Shown: positions 1-7,257 of the stretch, piece by piece
Position numbering within the stretch: the first letter of the stretch is position 1
Layout of the letters: every line of letters starts with the position of its first letter
Position numbers and translations under genes: made by a program
Notes under the pieces: generated by a model
The model's input: the letters and a program-made list of their open reading frames with translations, nothing else
The model's database searches: none
Told to the model about the DNA's origin: nothing
Assembly: GCA_030691925.1 (NCBI GenBank)
Contig: JAUYDG010000029.1
Span: forward strand, 1 to 10,427
DNA from: Nanobdellota archaeon
Lineage (GTDB): Archaea; Nanobdellota; Nanobdellia; SCGC-AAA011-G17; VGLX01
Direction: 5' to 3'
Length of the DNA: 10,427 nt

Positions 1-714
1 TTTTTCTGTGTCCACACCTACGATTTTGTCTTGTGATCTTATTAGTTCTCTTACTTTTGTTTCTAGCAGTAGTTCGTTTTTCTCTGTTATCTTGTTTGTT
101 AAATGGCTGATTATGGTTTCGAAGCCTCCTTTCGGGTATCCTACCGCATACCTTTTTGATACCACGTTTTTCAGGTGGTGCGCCAGCTCTCCTGCTGATG
201 CTTTGCTTGTGTCCGGGCAGCTTAGCATTGATGTGCTCATGGAAGAGAATACTTTTTTTAGGTTTTCGCTGTATCCTCTTTTCTCCATCAGTTCTAGGAC
301 GCTGGTGTCATAGAGATGGTCTATGTTTCCGTAGCCTAGGCTTATGATTTCTTTTAGGAATTTTGCTTTTTCAGTTTTGTTCAGCAAGCCCATGTTTATC
401 AGCGAGGCTAGCCCTCCGCTTGAGAAGTTGTGGAACTTTTTGTCGTCGTATATTGCTACGTTCAGCTTTTTGATCTCTAGGTCTTCTATTCCTGTCTTTT
501 TGAGTATTTTCGCGCATGCCCCTTTAGGGCCGTACCTTAGCACGTGTATGCCGTATTCGTATGTGAACCCGTCTTTTTTCATTATCCTCGCCCTTCCGCC
601 TACGTCTTTGTTTTTTTCGAGGCAGAGGACTTTGTAGTTGTCGTTGCTCAGCAAGGCGGCTATTGACAGCCCCCCTAGTCCTGTTCCTATGACTATCGCG
701 TCGTATGTTCTCAT
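1..714 (-). CDS. Phytoene desaturase-like FAD-dependent oxidoreductase, C-terminal part beyond the window
   Basis: The frame is open for all 238 codons from the ATG at 714 to the window edge, so this is the N-terminal half of a longer flavoprotein. Residues 5-16 (DAIVIGTGLGGL) form the dinucleotide-binding GxGxxG loop, E33 ends the second strand, and GGRA at 39-42 is the second FAD signature of the phytoene desaturase/amine oxidase superfamily. Known members oxidise, reduce or isomerise isoprenoid chains, or act on amines; the substrate-binding C-terminal part is not visible, so no substrate can be named. The start is fixed by a GGAGGG ribosome binding site 7 bases upstream and by an ATGA overlap with the stop of the upstream reductase, which implies co-transcription and translational coupling. 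Lipid or carotenoid redox chemistry is inferred from the pairing. Family assignment is firm, function open. Confidence 0.85.
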   Translation of the reverse strand, partial: MRTYDAIVIGTGLGGLSIAALLSNDNYKVLCLEKNKDVGGRARIMKKDGFTYEYGIHVLRYGPKGACAKILKKTGIEDLEIKKLNVAIYDDKKFHNFSSGGLASLINMGLLNKTEKAKFLKEIISLGYGNIDHLYDTSVLELMEKRGYSENLKKVFSSMSTSMLSCPDTSKASAGELAHHLKNVVSKRYAVGYPKGGFETIISHLTNKITEKNELLLETKVRELIRSQDKIVGVDTEK

Positions 715-1757
715 CTGTGTTCCCTCCAGTATTTTGTGATTATTGATATGTATTCGTCCAGCCTTGGGCATCGGACTCCTGTGCCTTCTAGTGCTTTGTT
801 CGTGTTTGTGGTGTCGTATTCTGTTTTTGCGTCCATATAAGGTATGAGCTCTTTTTGTATTCTCAGTATTTTTCCTAGGCCGAGGTCGAAGCTGGTTTTT
901 GCTAGGAAGTAAGGCATATGCCCTATTATCGGTTTTTTTACCTTGAACTCCTTGCAGCTTATGTCTATTATCTCGTTTGCTGTTAACGGGTTAGGGTCGG
1001 CTATCTGGAAAGTCTTCCCTATGGTTTCTTCTTTTACTGCTATTGCTGCCATGGCTTCTATGAGGTAGTCTACTGGTACGAAGTTGACTTTCGAGTTTCC
1101 TTTTCCCGGCAATGCTAACAATGAGGGGTAGCTTAGGAGTGTCCTGTTTAGCGCTTCGAATGCGAAGTATAATCCGTTGAAGCTTATCGTTTCTCCTGTC
1201 TTTGAGCTTCCTACTGTTATCGCCGGCCTGAATATCCTGGTTGGCAGCTGTTTCATGTCTTCTCTTACTATTATTTCCGCCTTGAATTTTGTTTCTTCGT
1301 AATGGTTGTTGAACTTCTGCCCTTTGTCTAGCTCGTCTTCGTATACTCTTCCTTTCCTGTCTCCTGATACGTAGCACGTGCTTACGTAGTTGAACGCTTT
1401 CAGGCCTTTTATCTTCTTTACAAGGTCTACGACGTTTTTCGTGCCTTCCACGTTTACTTTTTCTGCTATGCTTTTTTTGACTTCCAGCAGGTATATTGCT
1501 GCTAGGTGGTATACGTCATCGAATTCTGGGATCTTGTTTAAGCCGAGGCCTTTTTTTGTTATATCGCCAATGAGCATGTTAAGCCTGTTTTCTATGCCTG
1601 CGTATCTCTTCTTGTGTTTGAAGAACATCTGCTTGAAAGCGCCTACATAGCTTGGCTCGGTCAGTATGGATATTTTGTTGTTTTCGTCCTCTAGAAGCTT
1701 TTCTACAAGATTTCCGCCGATAAACCCTGTACCGCCGGTTACAAGAATGCTTTTCAT
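711..1757 (-). CDS. Extended SDR family NAD(P)-dependent reductase/epimerase, acyl-reductase-like
   Basis: A 348-residue protein if it starts at the ATG at 1757; the frame runs open further upstream, but GAGGTG stands 6 bases before this ATG and the glycine motif then sits at its normal place. TGGTGFIGG (7-15) is the N-terminal NAD(P) loop, HLAA (84-87) the second cofactor element, STCYVSG (126-132) holds the active-site serine strand, and Y153-x3-K157 is the catalytic pair. RIFRP (174-178) followed by VGSSKTGET (182-190) and FNGLY (193-197) resembles the male-sterility/thioester-reductase branch (NAD_binding_4), which reduces activated fatty acyl groups, more than sugar epimerases. It heads an operon with the FAD oxidoreductase (ATGA overlap). 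The fold is very secure; acyl reductase versus sterol- or sugar-type activity cannot be decided here. Confidence 0.9.
   Translation of the reverse strand: MKSILVTGGTGFIGGNLVEKLLEDENNKISILTEPSYVGAFKQMFFKHKKRYAGIENRLNMLIGDITKKGLGLNKIPEFDDVYHLAAIYLLEVKKSIAEKVNVEGTKNVVDLVKKIKGLKAFNYVSTCYVSGDRKGRVYEDELDKGQKFNNHYEETKFKAEIIVREDMKQLPTRIFRPAITVGSSKTGETISFNGLYFAFEALNRTLLSYPSLLALPGKGNSKVNFVPVDYLIEAMAAIAVKEETIGKTFQIADPNPLTANEIIDISCKEFKVKKPIIGHMPYFLAKTSFDLGLGKILRIQKELIPYMDAKTEYDTTNTNKALEGTGVRCPRLDEYISIITKYWREHR
722..727 (-). promoter_or_regulatory. Ribosome binding site GGAGGG for the oxidoreductase
   Basis: CCCTCC on the plus strand reads GGAGGG on the coding strand, 7 bases before the ATG at 714. It complements the CCTCC end of 16S rRNA and lies inside the last codons of the upstream reductase, so the second cistron can initiate on the same mRNA. 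Confidence 0.7.
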
Positions 1758-1763
1758 TAATAA

Positions 1764-1769
1764 CACCTC
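1764..1769 (-). promoter_or_regulatory. Ribosome binding site GAGGTG fixing the reductase start
   Basis: GAGGTG on the coding strand, 6 bases before the ATG at 1757, matches the archaeal consensus GGAGGTGAT. It rejects the longer reading that adds 43 residues, because that extension would begin upstream of the TATA box. Confidence 0.7.
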
Positions 1770-1791
1770 GTGACATAGGTTAGGATAGGGG

Positions 1792-1799
1792 TATAAAAG
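1792..1799 (-). promoter_or_regulatory. TATA box for the reductase-oxidoreductase operon
   Basis: CTTTTATA on the minus strand, centred about 39 bases before the ATG at 1757. A start site 26 bases downstream of the box would give a leader of about 12 bases, just enough to hold the GAGGTG site. Predicted from sequence only. Confidence 0.5.
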
Positions 1800-1890
1800 T
1801 ATTACTGTAATATTATAGATAAATACGCTTAATCCCTGTTGCACGAAATCGAGAAAAAGGCGACTTTGTATGAACGGATTAACCAAAAGA

Positions 1891-1898
1891 TTTAAATA
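1891..1898 (+). promoter_or_regulatory. TATA box for the 101-residue orphan and exported-protein operon
   Basis: TTTAAATA preceded by the purine-rich AAAAGA, the usual arrangement of BRE plus TATA in archaea. The predicted transcription start is near 1920, about 20 bases before the ATG at 1940. It is divergent from the reductase promoter, about 95 bases away. Confidence 0.65.
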
Positions 1899-1939
1899 GA
1901 ATTATTATAACCCGACAGTGGTGAATATAACAGGATAAA

Positions 1940-2245
1940 ATGTTAAAAATAAAATACGATAGGTCTACAATCGAGAAGATTTTAAATGAATCTGATAGGA
2001 CAGATATAATACACATAAAGATGGGCAGGTCAACTTTTCCTTTTATTAATGAACAACGGGAGGGTTATTGTTTATTGACTAACAATGGAATAAAAATAAC
2101 ATCTGTTAAATCAAAAAAATATCTTTGGAGATTTTCAAAGGAAAATTATACCCTTTGTTTTACTAGCAACTCTGAACACGAAGAGATTAAAGATAAAATA
2201 TTTGCTAAGGAAATGTATGAAAAGTTCAAGACCCATTTTGCATAA
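1940..2245 (+). CDS. Small orphan protein, 101 residues, unknown function
   Basis: I do not recognise this protein. It is 101 residues, has no signal peptide or membrane segment, and mixes charged stretches with short hydrophobic strands (TDIIHIKMG, YCLLTNNGIKITSV), suggesting a small alpha/beta or mostly beta soluble fold with a charged C-terminal helix (about 78-99). Codons are more A/T-rich than in the neighbours (AAA, ATA and TTA frequent). A clear archaeal TATA box at 1891-1898 and a modest AGGA shortly before the ATG support it as a real gene. Only 15 bases separate its stop from the exported-protein ATG and no other TATA box lies between, so the two probably share a transcript. A regulatory or accessory role for that partner is conceivable but has no motif support. 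Confidence 0.7.
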   Translation: MLKIKYDRSTIEKILNESDRTDIIHIKMGRSTFPFINEQREGYCLLTNNGIKITSVKSKKYLWRFSKENYTLCFTSNSEHEEIKDKIFAKEMYEKFKTHFA

Positions 2246-2260
2246 TAACGCCTAATTAAA

Positions 2261-3316
2261 ATGAGATTTAAAAATAAGCTTTTTAATGCGCTGGCAGTTT
2301 CTGCAGCTGCTTTTATGCTTTACTGCCCTGCCTTTGCTGAAACGCCTTCTAAGAAGCCTGATGAGGCTAAGGGTTCTGAGGATTATAGCCTTTCAAGGAA
2401 GTTTAACGAGGAGATGGACAAGAGGTTCGAGGTTGAGGCAAGGAAGGAAAACGTGTGGAATGACGTGCAGAGGGTTTATATTTCAGAGCAAGACTCGGAT
2501 AACCTTAATCGCCGCAACCCTTATTTGGATTATAGTGATCCTGTTAAGGACAAGATTGAGAAATCCGCTCAAAGGGCGGCTTTAGATGCGTTGGAGCTTA
2601 CGCTTAAAGAGACTAAGATTTGGGATTTGGTGGTTGAGCGTTTTAAATGGCTTACTAAGATGGAAATAGTAAAGAACAAGGATGAAAAGCTGAAGATTAA
2701 GGATCCCATAAGCGAGATAAAGAAATCTGAGAGGGATGCTGAAGAGAAGATAGAGGACAAGATTGACAGGCTGGAAAAGGATATAGAGACGCATAAGAAA
2801 GCTAACAACCTTAAAGAGGCTGAAAGGCTGGAAAATGAGAGGGATAAGATGAAGGACCAGCTTTACAGCAAGAGGAAGTTCAAGACATCTTTCGGCTTAA
2901 GCTTGGATTACGGCGATTTTAACATGAATAATTTTGACGTTGAGGCTCACTCTAAGTTCGAGTCTAAGCATTTGAATGGGAAGCTATCTTATCATACTAA
3001 GCGCAACAAGATTTGCCTGGAGCTGGATAAGGAGTATGTAAAGGATTCGCACGTTAAGCTTGAAAACACTTATGAGAAAAGCCAGACGCCTGGTCAAGAT
3101 TACGAGATTAACAGCAGCCTGAGTCTCATTCACAGGGTTTCGAATGACCTTAGCGTTTCGCTTTCGCAGTCGCATAACTGGACTTATGGCAAAGAAGTCA
3201 CCAGCACAGGTGTAAGCAAGAGCTTAGGTAAGGACACTTCTGTGTTTGTCAGCGGTTACCATGACTGGGCCGCAAATTCTTCAGGTGTTCTTTTTGGACT
3301 GAATATCGATTTCTAA
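2261..3316 (+). CDS. Exported protein with coiled coil and C-terminal beta-meander (outer-membrane-barrel-like)
   Basis: 351 residues. Residues 1-26 are a Sec-type signal peptide: a Lys/Arg n-region, a hydrophobic core (ALAVSAAAFML) and an AFA cleavage site before E27. Residues about 30-140 are charged and helical; about 140-205 are dominated by Glu/Lys heptad-like segments (EEKIEDKIDRLEKDIE), a likely coiled coil. From about 207 to the end there are roughly ten short strands of alternating polar and apolar residues joined by tight turns, and the protein ends in GLNIDF, with a terminal Phe. That is the textbook look of a bacterial outer-membrane beta-barrel, yet the promoters around it are archaeal. 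A secreted beta-solenoid or beta-sandwich surface protein is the alternative. Its stop overlaps that of the convergent transglutaminase-like gene, also exported. No ribosome binding site is evident; translation probably follows from the upstream cistron. Confidence 0.85.
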   Translation: MRFKNKLFNALAVSAAAFMLYCPAFAETPSKKPDEAKGSEDYSLSRKFNEEMDKRFEVEARKENVWNDVQRVYISEQDSDNLNRRNPYLDYSDPVKDKIEKSAQRAALDALELTLKETKIWDLVVERFKWLTKMEIVKNKDEKLKIKDPISEIKKSERDAEEKIEDKIDRLEKDIETHKKANNLKEAERLENERDKMKDQLYSKRKFKTSFGLSLDYGDFNMNNFDVEAHSKFESKHLNGKLSYHTKRNKICLELDKEYVKDSHVKLENTYEKSQTPGQDYEINSSLSLIHRVSNDLSVSLSQSHNWTYGKEVTSTGVSKSLGKDTSVFVSGYHDWAANSSGVLFGLNIDF

Positions 3317-5274
3317 AAGTTTGCTTTCTGAATCTCTTCCAGGTATTTTTCGACGTACGGCTTGAACTCGCCTTTTGGGAAAGTTCTTAAGAAGTAGACT
3401 GCTTCCTCTACAGATTTTTGTTTGTTCTTGTCTGCCCCGTATGCGAACATCAGCAGGTAGCTGGTTCTTTCAGCGATTTCTTCTTGCGGTGTTATCCTGC
3501 TTTTCAGGGATTCGAACTCTTCTACGGATTTTTTTATCTTGTTGTCGAAGAAGTGCATGTAGGCGTATAGGAAGAATTTGCGGCTCATCTGGTTGAGCTC
3601 TGATTCTGCTATGCCTGCCAGGTTTTTGTCTTCTCCTTTTATTAGTTCTTCATAGATTGGCTTCGCTTTTTCGTAGTCGTTGAGCGCGTCATAGGATTTG
3701 GCCAGCAAAAGCCTTGTTCTAGGTTCATCTTCTTTTAGGTGCTGTACGGCCCCTTTGTAGTCTCCGTTTAGGTAGTGTCCTATTCCGTTGAGGTGTTTTC
3801 CTGCGCCCCATATCTGATGAGCGGCATCGTAGATTATTTCTTTTGCTTCTTTGTGGTGCCTTGGGGAGAGCATTGTTACGTCTTTTGCTCTGAACAGCGC
3901 TTCGTAGTTTTTTCCTTGCCTCAGGTTCATTTCTGCCATGTTGACCATTGATTCGTCTACTAAAGGATTCTCTTTCACCCTGAATCTTGAGCATTCCTTG
4001 AAGTAGTTGGCTGCCTGGTCGTATTTTTTCATCTCGTATGACAGCTCTCCTAAGTAGTACAGCAGCAGGCATCTTGGGCGCGTATCCATTTTTTCTATTC
4101 TTTCTTTGCTGTCGTAGATCCCTTTTAGCAGCTCGAACGCTTTCGGGTATTCTTTGTGGTTGGCAAGGCTCATGTAAGCCATCACTTCCAGGTTTGCCAG
4201 GTTTGACTGGTCAGGGTGTTTCTTTGCCAGCTCTTGAATTTCTGGTATTACGTTTTGTAACATTTCTTTTGAGCTGTCGTGAAAGATGAATTCGAACATG
4301 TATGCGTTCCAGTATTCGTGCATTTTTTTTTCTATGCCCATCGCTTCGAATGAGCCTTCCTCTTGCAGCATGTCATAGTGGGCCTTGTCTTCTTTTGGCC
4401 ATGCGAACGTTGTTAGGTCAAACCCTTGGCCTGTGTCGTGCCATGTTGGGTCTACTGCTATGTATTCCAGGGTTTTTTTGTTGATGAATGCTACGTAGAC
4501 GTGGCCTGGCATTGGCATCTGTATCATCTCAAGGCTTTCTGTATGCTTAGGGTATTTTTCTTTTGCTGTTTCGAACATTATTTTTAGCGCTGATGTGTAG
4601 TTCCTGCATACCAGCTCTACAGAGTTTTCTTTTATTGCTTGTGGCTTTTTGCCCATTAGGAGGAGGTCGGTTGATGTCCCGTCTACCCTGCTGTTTTCTT
4701 CGTCGCTTATCTTCATCCCTTTCTCTGGCTCTTTTATTATTATTTTCCTTAGTGATTCGTCGATTTTTTCTAGCGAGCTCCAGCTAATGCCGTCAAACCT
4801 TCCGTCATCGTTGATGTCTGAGCCTAGGCCTCGGTCTTCTAGTGTCATCTTGTGGTTGTATTTCGCCAGGTACTCCAGGGCTAGGTTAAGCCCGACTACA
4901 AGGTCTGTTGGCGTCTTGATTTCGTAATTCAGCTTTTCTTTTAGGACGTCTTCGAATATGAACTTGGCGAATTCTTGGCTCGGCACTTTTCTGCTGAAGT
5001 TGAAGCCTGTGCCAGCGCTTATTTCCGGGTTCGTGTCCGTGGCTTTGATGAGGTTTTCTAAGAAGCTTTCTTGGTTTTCTATTTTTTGCTTGGAAATTCC
5101 TGAGTCCAGGTTTTGGCGGAATGTTGTATAATCCACTTTTTCAAGCCTGGCTTTGTTCTTATCAATGTATTGATAGTCTATAGAAGTTTGTATGGGCTTT
5201 GTGGTAGGCATTAACAGGTAAGCGGCTACAGCAGTTGCTGCGATTATAATCGCTGTTTTTTTAAGCTTAGCCAT
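3313..5274 (-). CDS. Membrane-anchored transglutaminase-like protein with helical-repeat C-terminal half
   Basis: 653 residues. An N-terminal KLKK then a hydrophobic stretch (about 8-22, AIIIAATAVAAYLLM) forms a signal anchor, placing the rest outside the cell. The middle holds a transglutaminase-like papain-fold core: C223 in VCRNYTSAL, H258 in PGHVYVAF and D275 in AVDPTWHD give an ordered Cys-His-Asp triad with normal spacing. Family members act as transamidases, deamidases or proteases/peptidases on surface polypeptides; which applies is unknown. Upstream, DINDDGRFDG (152-161... with D153, N155, D157, D161) fits a DxNxDGxxD calcium loop. Residues about 340-650 are helix pairs typical of tetratricopeptide repeats (LGELSYEMKKYDQAANYFKE; SYDALNDYEKAKPIYEELI), likely a protein-binding scaffold. 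A TATA box precedes it and the convergent neighbour also encodes an exported protein. Domain calls are confident, substrate unknown. Confidence 0.88.
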   Translation of the reverse strand: MAKLKKTAIIIAATAVAAYLLMPTTKPIQTSIDYQYIDKNKARLEKVDYTTFRQNLDSGISKQKIENQESFLENLIKATDTNPEISAGTGFNFSRKVPSQEFAKFIFEDVLKEKLNYEIKTPTDLVVGLNLALEYLAKYNHKMTLEDRGLGSDINDDGRFDGISWSSLEKIDESLRKIIIKEPEKGMKISDEENSRVDGTSTDLLLMGKKPQAIKENSVELVCRNYTSALKIMFETAKEKYPKHTESLEMIQMPMPGHVYVAFINKKTLEYIAVDPTWHDTGQGFDLTTFAWPKEDKAHYDMLQEEGSFEAMGIEKKMHEYWNAYMFEFIFHDSSKEMLQNVIPEIQELAKKHPDQSNLANLEVMAYMSLANHKEYPKAFELLKGIYDSKERIEKMDTRPRCLLLYYLGELSYEMKKYDQAANYFKECSRFRVKENPLVDESMVNMAEMNLRQGKNYEALFRAKDVTMLSPRHHKEAKEIIYDAAHQIWGAGKHLNGIGHYLNGDYKGAVQHLKEDEPRTRLLLAKSYDALNDYEKAKPIYEELIKGEDKNLAGIAESELNQMSRKFFLYAYMHFFDNKIKKSVEEFESLKSRITPQEEIAERTSYLLMFAYGADKNKQKSVEEAVYFLRTFPKGEFKPYVEKYLEEIQKANF

Positions 5275-5311
5275 CTATTAACCCCCGTAATTTATGGTGT
5301 TATTCGCTTGT

Positions 5312-5319
5312 TATATAAA
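5312..5319 (-). promoter_or_regulatory. TATA box for the transglutaminase-like gene
   Basis: TTTATATA on the minus strand, centred about 42 bases before the ATG at 5274. It leaves a short leader with a run of five G at 5282-5286, 7 bases before the start, usable as a weak ribosome binding site. Confidence 0.6.
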
Positions 5320-5339
5320 TATTTCCTTATTTGGGAAGT

Positions 5340-5347
5340 TTTATATA
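5340..5347 (+). promoter_or_regulatory. TATA box for the two-helix membrane protein, divergent from the previous promoter
   Basis: TTTATATA centred about 29 bases before the ATG at 5373, so the transcript would start at or within a few bases of the start codon. The two divergent boxes in this 98-base gap are only about 20 bases apart, so polymerases on them should interfere with each other. Confidence 0.6.
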
Positions 5348-5372
5348 ATTTCTAAGCCTTTTATTAGGGTAG

Positions 5373-6140
5373 ATGAAGCTGCCTAAGCTGTTTGTCAAAG
5401 ATAAGGACTTAGAGGCGAAAATCCAGGATTCTCTCAACAAGTCAGATGGCGATGCGCCGGGAAGCATAAACGAAGAGGAGCTTACTGATAAGGTTTGCAA
5501 GTACTTGGGCATGCCTTTTGATATCAGATATTACGATTACAGGAAGAGGATTACTGCGCAGGTGCATGACATGAACTACAGGAGTTACAAGCATCTGAAA
5601 GAAATAGACAGGAGGATAAGAGAATTTGAAAAAGACTTGGAGATCAGCAATGTTCCCCTGAGCTGGCTGTCTGATGATTACTCTGAAAATTCCTATAAGC
5701 GGGCTAAAGCAGAGCTGAGATACTTTATGGTGAAGTCAGTGGTGAACTCTTATAGCTCTGTGGTTAACTACCTGCCTTCTAAGGCTGCAAAATTCTTTTT
5801 CAGCAGGGGCGATTTGTATATGTTTCCGTCTAAGTGGGAGACTTTTGGTGTCGCGTCTTATTTTGCTGTGTTGGCTGGCGAGGCTGTTGCTGTAAGCCCG
5901 TTGGGAGTGGGCTGGGCTGCTTTGTTTGCCGCCTCGGCATTGGCTTCGGGCGCTTTCTATATCCTGTCATCTTTCGACGGTTTTGACAAGGATTATGATA
6001 AAAATGAGGTCATCAGGAGGGACTTGGAGTTCCTGGGCGAGTACAGGAAGATAAGGAATAAGAAGAGGGTTATAGACGAGCTGAGGCAGGAAAAGTTTCA
6101 GCTTACTGAGTTCATAAAGGATTACATCAGATACCAATAA
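5373..6140 (+). CDS. Two-helix membrane protein of unknown function
   Basis: 255 residues, not recognised. Residues 1-150 are soluble, rich in Lys, Glu, Arg and Tyr, with a probable helical section around 60-95 (HLKEIDRRIREFEKDLE). Two hydrophobic stretches follow, about 157-176 and 178-199, separated only by a Pro-Gly turn, forming a helical hairpin in the membrane. The last 55 residues are charged and helical (KRVIDELRQEKFQLTEF). Both ends should lie on the same side of the membrane, probably cytoplasmic since both are rich in basic residues. The ATG is placed by a TATA box 29 bases upstream. The AAA+ ATPase gene begins 38 bases downstream in the same direction but has its own TATA box; a functional link between the two is suggested only by adjacency. 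Confidence 0.8.
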   Translation: MKLPKLFVKDKDLEAKIQDSLNKSDGDAPGSINEEELTDKVCKYLGMPFDIRYYDYRKRITAQVHDMNYRSYKHLKEIDRRIREFEKDLEISNVPLSWLSDDYSENSYKRAKAELRYFMVKSVVNSYSSVVNYLPSKAAKFFFSRGDLYMFPSKWETFGVASYFAVLAGEAVAVSPLGVGWAALFAASALASGAFYILSSFDGFDKDYDKNEVIRRDLEFLGEYRKIRNKKRVIDELRQEKFQLTEFIKDYIRYQ

Positions 6141-6145
6141 TAAAA

Positions 6146-6153
6146 TTTATATA
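6146..6153 (+). promoter_or_regulatory. TATA box for the AAA+ ATPase, leaderless configuration
   Basis: TTTATATA centred about 29 bases before the ATG at 6179, inside the 38-base gap after the membrane-protein gene. No ribosome binding site precedes the ATG. The ATPase can therefore be made independently as a leaderless mRNA. Confidence 0.65.
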
Positions 6154-6178
6154 GAAGAAGCAATAAAATTATACAAGA

Positions 6179-7228
6179 ATGGTTTGGTATAAGCAGCTCA
6201 AGTTTGACGATAACCCTTTGGATTCTAGGCCGAACCCTAAGCTGATAAACCTGGAAGAGCAGGAAGAGCAGCTGATAAATCACATCCTTAAGGAGGAGAT
6301 ATGTTTTATTAACGGTCCGACAGGTGCTGGTAAGACTAGCTTGCTGATGAGGGTGAAGGAGAAGCTTAAGGATCATACTTTTATCTATCTGGATGCTGAT
6401 GACCTGCCTCCGGACTTTGACCTGGAGGATGAGCTTAAGAAGCAGAGGAACTTTTTTGACTTTTTGGCGTTCAGGAAGTATCCTTCAAAAAAACCTGTGC
6501 TCATAATTGATGAGTTTCAGGCGACTGACCCTAATCTTATACTCAAGGCTAGGAGCAAGTGGGAGAGTAAGGAGAGCAGGGCTATTAAGAGCATAGTCAT
6601 AGCCCAGATAGACAAGCACTTGGCCAATACTTCAGGCTCTTTTAAGGAGAGGCTGGGCAGGAGAATGATCACCCTTAACATCTTGGACAGCAAGGGCATG
6701 AAAGACATCCTTAGGATGAGGCTTAACAATAAGAGGACAGGGCTGAACTACGCTGACAAGCTCACTGAAGAGGCTTTTAACCTCCTGGTGAAATGCGCTG
6801 ATAACAACCCGAGAAGGCTTTTAGAATACACGGATAAGATATTTGACTTCCACTATACGAAGTTCAAGCAATTGAACCCTATACTGAAGGGCAAGGATTA
6901 TACGATATCCCATTTTGTTGTGGAGGACATATTGAATGACAGCGGGATATTGGTAGATGAGTTCAAGAAGAAGGATTTGAGGGTTAAGAGGCTGCCTTTC
7001 TCAGAGCAGTTTGACGGTGAGGAGCAGAAGGTTTTGCAGTTCGTCCTTGAGCATGACAACACTACTTCTAAGGAAATATCCCAGACTCTGGAGATGTCCC
7101 CTGCTAAGGTTGCTAGGCTGATCAATGAGCTTAAGCAGAAGGAAGGCGTGGTGGTTGTTGGCAGGAGAGGCAAGTATAAGCTTTACGAGATAAGCCCTGG
7201 TGTCAAGAGGGCTATGATTAAAGAGTAG
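6179..7228 (+). CDS. AAA+ ATPase with C-terminal winged helix (Cdc6/ExeA-like)
   Basis: 349 residues. GPTGAGKTS (46-54) is a Walker A loop and PVLIIDEFQ (106-114) a Walker B with D111-E112, so ATP binding and hydrolysis look intact. SIVIAQID (138-145) sits at the sensor-1 strand, FKERLGRRM (155-163) carries arginines suited to an arginine finger, and NNPRRLLEY (209-217) is a sensor-2 element. Residues about 283-349 form a winged helix: KEISQTLEMSPAKVARLINELK as helix-turn-helix (298-319) followed by a basic wing (VVVVGRRGKYKLYEI). This order matches the STAND/ORC-Cdc6/ExeA-type archaeal ATPases that bind DNA, in replication initiation, transcription control or conjugative-type functions. At 349 residues it is slightly shorter than classical Orc1/Cdc6 and the opening FDDNPLDSRPNP recalls ExeA-like proteins, so I do not call it the initiator. 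The preceding gene encodes a membrane protein. Confidence 0.85.
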   Translation: MVWYKQLKFDDNPLDSRPNPKLINLEEQEEQLINHILKEEICFINGPTGAGKTSLLMRVKEKLKDHTFIYLDADDLPPDFDLEDELKKQRNFFDFLAFRKYPSKKPVLIIDEFQATDPNLILKARSKWESKESRAIKSIVIAQIDKHLANTSGSFKERLGRRMITLNILDSKGMKDILRMRLNNKRTGLNYADKLTEEAFNLLVKCADNNPRRLLEYTDKIFDFHYTKFKQLNPILKGKDYTISHFVVEDILNDSGILVDEFKKKDLRVKRLPFSEQFDGEEQKVLQFVLEHDNTTSKEISQTLEMSPAKVARLINELKQKEGVVVVGRRGKYKLYEISPGVKRAMIKE

Positions 7229-7257
7229 TTAGTCCTTCTTAAAGGGGTATTACAAAA

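Noticed and set aside
1..640. Plus-strand reading frames of 60-100 residues here
   Set aside because: They are Ser/Phe-rich antisense readings of the flavoprotein gene, which has a clear FAD motif on the minus strand.
711..1886. Longer start of the SDR gene, adding 43 residues
   Set aside because: The extension passes through the TATA box, and the GAGGTG site and glycine motif fit the ATG at 1757.
2569..2808. Minus-strand frames inside the exported-protein gene
   Set aside because: They are Ser/Leu-rich shadows of the Lys/Glu coiled coil, without promoter or ribosome binding site.
6179..7228. Calling the ATPase the Orc1/Cdc6 replication initiator with an origin nearby
   Set aside because: Motifs are shared by several AAA+ families, and I found no clustered origin-recognition repeats in the flanks.
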